Source of the DNA: Candidatus Competibacteraceae bacterium
Lineage (GTDB): Bacteria > Pseudomonadota > Gammaproteobacteria > Competibacterales > Competibacteraceae
Direction of reading: 5' to 3'
Assembly (NCBI GenBank): GCA_003989065.1
Contig: RXIW01000020.1
Coordinates: 1-49,543, forward strand
DNA: 49,543 nucleotides
Positions 45,797-49,543 of this stretch are shown here, piece after piece (position 1 is the first letter of the stretch; every line of letters begins with the position of its first letter). The notes under the pieces were generated by a model. The model had not been told where the DNA came from. It saw nothing but the letters and a program-made list of their open reading frames with translations, and searched no databases. A program made the translations under genes and the position numbers.

Positions 45797-47143
45797 GTGG
45801 GCCGCCTGTTCTGGAAATTCTTTCTCGCCTTCTGGCTGGCGCTGGTGGTGGCCGGGGCGGGCGTCGGCGCGGCGGTCTGGCTGTACCAGCGCGCTGTCGA
45901 TGCCCAGGATCGCGAACTGGAGAACGGCCCGCGCGCGGTGTTCCTGGTCAACATGATGGCGGCGATGCTCCGCCACGGCGACGTCACGGCCCTGCGCGGC
46001 ATGCTGGAAGAATGGCGGGCCCACAAAGGCGACGCGGCCGTCTATGTGGTCGATCAGGATGACCGGGAATTGCTGGGTCGCCGGGTTCCGGCCGACACGC
46101 TGGCGCGGGTCCGCCGGCTGGCGCAAGAACAGGACGGGAAAGAAGCCAGTATCACCCGGCTGGAAACGGTGAACGGGCAACAATACCTGTTCTTCATTCC
46201 AACCGACACCGAACTGTTCCTGCGCCACCCGCCGCCACCGCCACCCTCGTTGGCAGTCGCCATCGGCATTCTGGCCAGTCTGGGCTTCAGCGCCTTATTG
46301 GCCTGGCATCTGGTCAAACCAATCCGCCATCTGCGCAGGGCCTTCGATGCGGTAGCAGCCGGCAACCTCGAAACGCGCGTCGGCCCACGCATGGGGTGGC
46401 GGCGTGATGAAATCGCCGAACTGGGGCGGGATTTCGACCACATGGCCGGGCAGTTGCAAATCCTGGTCTGCTCCCAGCGACGGCTGTTGCACGACGTGTC
46501 GCACGAACTGCGCTCGCCGTTGGCGCGGTTGCAGGCAGCCATCGGCTTGGCCCGCCAGCAACCGGAAAAGCGCGACGCCTCGCTGGATCGCATCGAGCGC
46601 GAATCCGGCCGGCTCGATGCGCTGGTGGGGGAGTTGCTGACCCTGTCGCGCTTGGAAGCCGGCACCAGCGGCGCGGCGGACGAAGAGATCGATCTGGTGG
46701 AACTGCTGTGGAATATCGTCGATGACGCCCGCTTCGAGGCCGAGGCGAGCGGGCGGCGGGTCCACTTCAGCGGCGCGGGCGAGGCGCTGGCCAAGGCGCG
46801 GCCCGAGTTGCTGCACCGCGCCTTCGACAACGTGATCCGCAACGCGGTGAAGTACACGGCCGAGGGCACGACAGTCGAGATCAGCGTCGAACGCTGGATC
46901 GCGCCCGACCACCTGATCGTGACCGTGACCGATCGCGGCCCGGGCGTGGCGGAAGACGACCTGCAAGCCATCTTCGAGCCGTTCTTTCGCAGCGGTTCCA
47001 GCCCGACCACGACCGGGTTCGGGTTGGGCCTGGCCATCGCTCGCCGGGCGATCGAGGCGCACGGCGGCAGCATTCACGCCCAGAATCGCCCGGACGGCGG
47101 CTTGCGTATGGCGATCGTGCTGCCAGTGGGTCTGTCCGTCTGA
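45797..47143 (+). CDS. cpxA: CpxA-like sensor histidine kinase
   Basis: 448 residues from a GTG (VGRLFWKFFLAFWLALV); the open frame runs further upstream but overlaps cpxR out of frame. Two membrane helices (about 8-32 and 150-172) enclose a periplasmic sensor of about 115 residues ending in a poly-proline stretch. HAMP, then HisKA with HDVSHELRSPLARLQAAIG, and ATPase motifs NVIRNAVKYT, DRGPGVAEDDL and TGFGLGLAIARRA. No CpxP-like inhibitor gene is adjacent. Confidence 0.93.
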   Translation: MGRLFWKFFLAFWLALVVAGAGVGAAVWLYQRAVDAQDRELENGPRAVFLVNMMAAMLRHGDVTALRGMLEEWRAHKGDAAVYVVDQDDRELLGRRVPADTLARVRRLAQEQDGKEASITRLETVNGQQYLFFIPTDTELFLRHPPPPPPSLAVAIGILASLGFSALLAWHLVKPIRHLRRAFDAVAAGNLETRVGPRMGWRRDEIAELGRDFDHMAGQLQILVCSQRRLLHDVSHELRSPLARLQAAIGLARQQPEKRDASLDRIERESGRLDALVGELLTLSRLEAGTSGAADEEIDLVELLWNIVDDARFEAEASGRRVHFSGAGEALAKARPELLHRAFDNVIRNAVKYTAEGTTVEISVERWIAPDHLIVTVTDRGPGVAEDDLQAIFEPFFRSGSSPTTTGFGLGLAIARRAIEAHGGSIHAQNRPDGGLRMAIVLPVGLSV

Positions 47144-47164
47144 ACCCCGGCCGCGCCGCTGCCG

Positions 47165-47887
47165 TCAGGCTGCCAGATTCTTCTCGGCGAATTCCCAGTT
47201 GGTCAGCTTGTCCAGCACCGCCGCCACGTAGTCGGCCCGCCGGTTCTGATAGTCCAGATAGTAAGCGTGCTCCCAGACGTCGACGGTCAGCAGCGGCTGC
47301 TGGCCATGGGCGATGGGGGTATCGGCGTTGCCAGTCTTGGTGATGATCAGCTTGTCGCCGTCCTTGACCAGCCAGGCCCAGCCGCTGCCGAATTGACTGG
47401 TGGCGGTCTTGGCGAACTCGGCCTTGAACTTGTCGTAGTCGCCGAAGGATTTCTCGATCAACTCGGCCAACGCTCCGCTCGGCTTGCCGCCACCATTGGG
47501 CCGCATGCTGTTCCAATAGAAAGTGTGGTTCCAGACCTGCGCGGCGTTATTGAAGATCGCGACCTGGTCGGGCTTGCTGGTGGTGGTCTTGATCACCGCT
47601 TCCAGCGACTGGTCGGCCAGCGGGGTGCCGGCTACCAGTTGATTGAGGTTGTTGACGTAGCCCTGGTGGTGCTTGCCGTAGTGGAAACCGACGGTATTGG
47701 CAGAGATGGCTGGGCTGAGGGCATTTTCCGGATAGGGCAGGGGCGGCAGGGTGAACGGTCCGCTGGCAGCAGCGCGCGCCTGGCGGGGCACAGCGAGATC
47801 GCCAAAGGCCAGCGCGGCGGAGCCGGCCAGCAGGACGGTCAGGAAACGGCGGCGGTTCAGGGCGTATTCGGGCAGGGGAGCGGACAT
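47165..47887 (-). CDS. sodB: Iron superoxide dismutase with Tat-type signal
   Basis: 240 residues from the ATG seven bases after AAGGAGG; an earlier in-frame ATG lacks a site. The N-terminus [20 protein letters not shown] is a twin-arginine-like signal, cleavage near ARA (about 40). The mature enzyme has metal ligands in [29 protein letters not shown] and [14 protein letters not shown] (His, His, Asp, His), with iron-type residues. It removes superoxide, here probably in the periplasm. Adjacent and convergent to cpxA. Confidence 0.9.
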   Translation of the reverse strand: MSAPLPEYALNRRRFLTVLLAGSAALAFGDLAVPRQARAAASGPFTLPPLPYPENALSPAISANTVGFHYGKHHQGYVNNLNQLVAGTPLADQSLEAVIKTTTSKPDQVAIFNNAAQVWNHTFYWNSMRPNGGGKPSGALAELIEKSFGDYDKFKAEFAKTATSQFGSGWAWLVKDGDKLIITKTGNADTPIAHGQQPLLTVDVWEHAYYLDYQNRRADYVAAVLDKLTNWEFAEKNLAA

Positions 47888-48031
47888 CGGTTGGCCTCCT
47901 TCGGATGGGGGATGGTCGGCACACGGCATCGACATGTGATCGATGATTGACTGACAGTGTAGCCGACGGCGCGTTCACCCTGACTGCGGTTTGCGGCGGG
48001 ATCGAGACGTCCGGGCGCTACCGACCCCCAT

Positions 48032-48565
48032 TCACTGCAGCGAACCCCAACGGTCGACGGCCGGTTCCGCCACCGCCCATTTCCAGGCTTCGTCCTGACG
48101 GCAGGCGGTCACCACGAACCACTGGCGCGTCTGCTTGGCGCCTTCGCCGTCGATGACGGAAAACAGCGCTTCCTTGCACAAGGCCAGCGGCGAGGCCAGG
48201 ATGCGGACCACTTCGACTTCGCCGTGTTCGTTTTCGTAGGGCACCGGGTGCTGGATTTTCCAGGGCGCAATGTCCCCTGGCTTCATCCGGCCGATCTGGG
48301 CGGCGATTTGATCCTGCTCGGCCTGATGCCAGGTGCGGAATAGGTATTTGGTGGTGACATCGACCGCGACTGCGACGCCGACGCTGACCCCGTAGCCCAC
48401 AGCGGGATTGGTGGTGGCCGCACCGCTGGCAATACCGGCGGCGGCCCCGGCAAATCCGCCGACGGTGTTGCAGCCGGCGAGAGCGATGGCCAGCACACTG
48501 GCGATCAGCGGGGCGGTGGGATCGGTTTCCGGGTGAGCGGCGGTTGTCTGACGCGACCGCCTCAT
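48032..48565 (-). CDS. Lipoprotein, paralogue of the upstream gene
   Basis: 177 residues from the ATG overlapping the upstream stop by four bases. A hydrophobic segment ends in ALAGCNTVGGF, a lipobox. Gly/Ala-rich region AAAGIASGAATTNPAVGYGV, then DQIAAQIGRMKPGDIAPWKI and a C-terminus with CRQDEAWKWAVAEPAVDRWGSL. The same layout and ending occur in the upstream gene, so this is a tandem duplicate. Function unknown. Confidence 0.78.
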   Translation of the reverse strand: MRRSRQTTAAHPETDPTAPLIASVLAIALAGCNTVGGFAGAAAGIASGAATTNPAVGYGVSVGVAVAVDVTTKYLFRTWHQAEQDQIAAQIGRMKPGDIAPWKIQHPVPYENEHGEVEVVRILASPLALCKEALFSVIDGEGAKQTRQWFVVTACRQDEAWKWAVAEPAVDRWGSLQ

Positions 48566-49086
48566 TGCAGCGCACCCCAGCGCTCGGTGGCCGGTTCGGC
48601 GGAGGCCCATTTCCAGCGGTCGGCATCACGGCAGATGGTGGCGATGTAGAAATCGCTTTGCGGCTTGTGGTCGGCGTTGGCGGCGGTGTCGATCGAGAAC
48701 ACGATTTCCTTGCAGATCAGGTTCCGCCCGCTGATGATCCGACTGACCGTGACCCGACCCCGTTCGTCGTCTTCGATGGGAACCGTGTGACTGACCTGCC
48801 AGGTCGCCACCGCGCCGGGCTCCAGTTTGCCGGCGATCTGGGCGATCAGATCCTGCTGTTCCTGGTGGGTCTTGCGCTGAGCGTACTGCAGACCGGCCAG
48901 CGCCGCCGAGCGCACACCCAGCCCGATGCCGGTGGCGACAGCGGCGTTGTCGGTCACGCTGCTGGCGATGGCCGCGCCGCCGACGCCAGCCAGATCGGCC
49001 GTGCCCTCACGTAGAAAGGAGCTGCATCCGCACGCACTGGCGGCAATCCCTATCAGCAACAGCACGGTTGGGTAGCGTTTGATCAT
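48562..49086 (-). CDS. Lipoprotein of unknown function, first of a tandem paralogous pair
   Basis: 174 residues with signal and lipobox (VLLLIGIAASACGCSSF; Cys near 19 or 21). Then Gly/Ala-rich IASSVTDNAAVATGIGLGV, QDLIAQIAGKLEPGAVATWQ and C-terminal CRDADRWKWASAEPATERWG, matching its neighbour. The shared core has VPxE-like and CKE motifs (NLICKEIVFSID / ALCKEALFSVID). Possibly a structural envelope protein. It overlaps its paralogue (ATGA) and is followed upstream by AT-rich DNA. Confidence 0.8.
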   Translation of the reverse strand: MIKRYPTVLLLIGIAASACGCSSFLREGTADLAGVGGAAIASSVTDNAAVATGIGLGVRSAALAGLQYAQRKTHQEQQDLIAQIAGKLEPGAVATWQVSHTVPIEDDERGRVTVSRIISGRNLICKEIVFSIDTAANADHKPQSDFYIATICRDADRWKWASAEPATERWGALQ

Positions 49087-49146
49087 CGCGTCGGATCGCT
49101 GTAAATCGGAAGACGGCTACAGTGTACCCGACTGGATTCGATGGCA

Positions 49147-49543
49147 TCACTCCAGTCGTTCCCGGACGATGCGGATACCTTCCCAAGCAGGTAGATTGCC
49201 TTTGCGGCGTTCGTCGATCAGGAGGAAAAAAGCATAAAGATTGAGCGCTGTATCTAGTCTTTGTCCTATGTCATGTGTGGAATCAATTTCAGTCTGTTTT
49301 GACCAGAATCTTTTATACCAAGTGGATTTTAAACGAGAGTTTTTATCTTCTGTTAACCGAAGTAATTGTAGCAATATAAATGTACTATAGCATATTTCCT
49401 GATATGGAAAAATATTAGAAGCATACGTGTTTTCAAGAACAACAGCTAAGACTAGATCAAAGACGCGTGCAAGATCGCAAGTCGCGCTAGTAGTACGGGC
49501 GCGACTATTAGCGTCGTTAAATTCTTTAGATAAATCGTGTTTA
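49147..49543 (-). CDS. C-terminal part of a larger unidentified protein, running off the right edge
   Basis: The frame is open from the stop at 49147-49149 to the window end: about 131 residues without a start, so the gene begins beyond 49543. A shorter reading from an internal TTG at 49374 is only a fragment. It is alpha-helical looking (VFDLVLAVVLENTY, LLQLLRLTEDKNSRLKS) and ends NLPAWEGIRIVRERLE. The DNA is AT-rich compared with the interior, which suggests acquired DNA. I do not recognise the family. Confidence 0.6.
   Translation of the reverse strand, partial: KHDLSKEFNDANSRARTTSATCDLARVFDLVLAVVLENTYASNIFPYQEICYSTFILLQLLRLTEDKNSRLKSTWYKRFWSKQTEIDSTHDIGQRLDTALNLYAFFLLIDERRKGNLPAWEGIRIVRERLE

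Overview
The window is GC-rich bacterial chromosome, most likely from a gammaproteobacterium. The basis is housekeeping and respiratory genes close to their E. coli counterparts: a DedA near-orthologue, hexamer-type citrate synthase GltA, CydP-CydABX, CpxR/CpxA with CpxR-type boxes, MscK-like channel, MoeA, MobB and PyrF. OvoA and the kinase with tandem C-terminal repeats recall purple sulfur bacteria and the Competibacter group, but genus cannot be fixed from sequence alone. I saw no rRNA, tRNA, CRISPR array or complete insertion sequence. Both edges (about 1-1200 and 49150-49543) are clearly AT-richer than the interior and hold poorly conserved, broken or partial genes, so they look like variable DNA.

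Layout. 1-1289: end of an unidentified plus-strand ORF meeting a secreted-protein gene that looks interrupted, then an AT-rich gap. 1290-4158 (minus): a periplasmic IalB-like protein, a membrane-anchored c-type heme HAMP sensor and a Hanks-type Ser/Thr kinase. 4289-6737 (plus): a small unknown protein, DedA and GltA. 6818-9905 (minus): a Na+/H+ antiporter with an RCK domain, a YSC84-like lipoprotein and two small proteins, one with a four-cysteine motif. 10087-12253: a plasmid-type ParA/ParB pair followed at once by two CACGTG-centred palindromes, a self-contained ParABS locus. 12299-13704: moeA behind a leader full of inverted repeats. 13945-17093: cydP-cydA-cydB-cydX, including a 41-residue CydX. 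17104-19969: an Fnr-like regulator, divergent from a NifX-like/methyltransferase/metallo-beta-lactamase-fold cluster. 20021-24198: an MscK-type channel overlapping a TauE/SafE exporter. 24247-30640: mobB, a parvulin, an RRM protein, a DUF1269 protein, cardiolipin synthase divergent from a second DedA, pyrF, and an HdeB-like chaperone. 30855-38830: a PqaA-family secreted protein with two nearly identical C-terminal modules, an acyl-CoA synthetase, a serine hydrolase and the three-domain ovothiol enzyme OvoA. 38866-44903 (minus): one operon of ferric-reductase-like flavocytochrome, NodT outer-membrane lipoprotein, MacA-like adaptor, ABC ATPase and ABC permease. 45099-47143: CpxR and CpxA. 47165-49086: a probably Tat-exported Fe superoxide dismutase and two paralogous lipoproteins.

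How it fits together. Envelope and redox stress is the recurring theme: a CpxRA pair faces an efflux/reductase operon across an array of GTAAA half-sites on a nearly 10-bp period, beside an exported SOD, a cytochrome bd operon, an Fnr-like regulator, a heme-based sensor next to a kinase, and ovothiol synthesis. Molybdenum cofactor genes (moeA, mobB) and a NifX-like protein are scattered through the same stretch. The most distinctive items are the ParABS locus with its built-in candidate centromere, the phased CpxR-like array, the heme sensor/kinase operon, the NifX-like/methyltransferase/MBL cluster, and the structured moeA leader.
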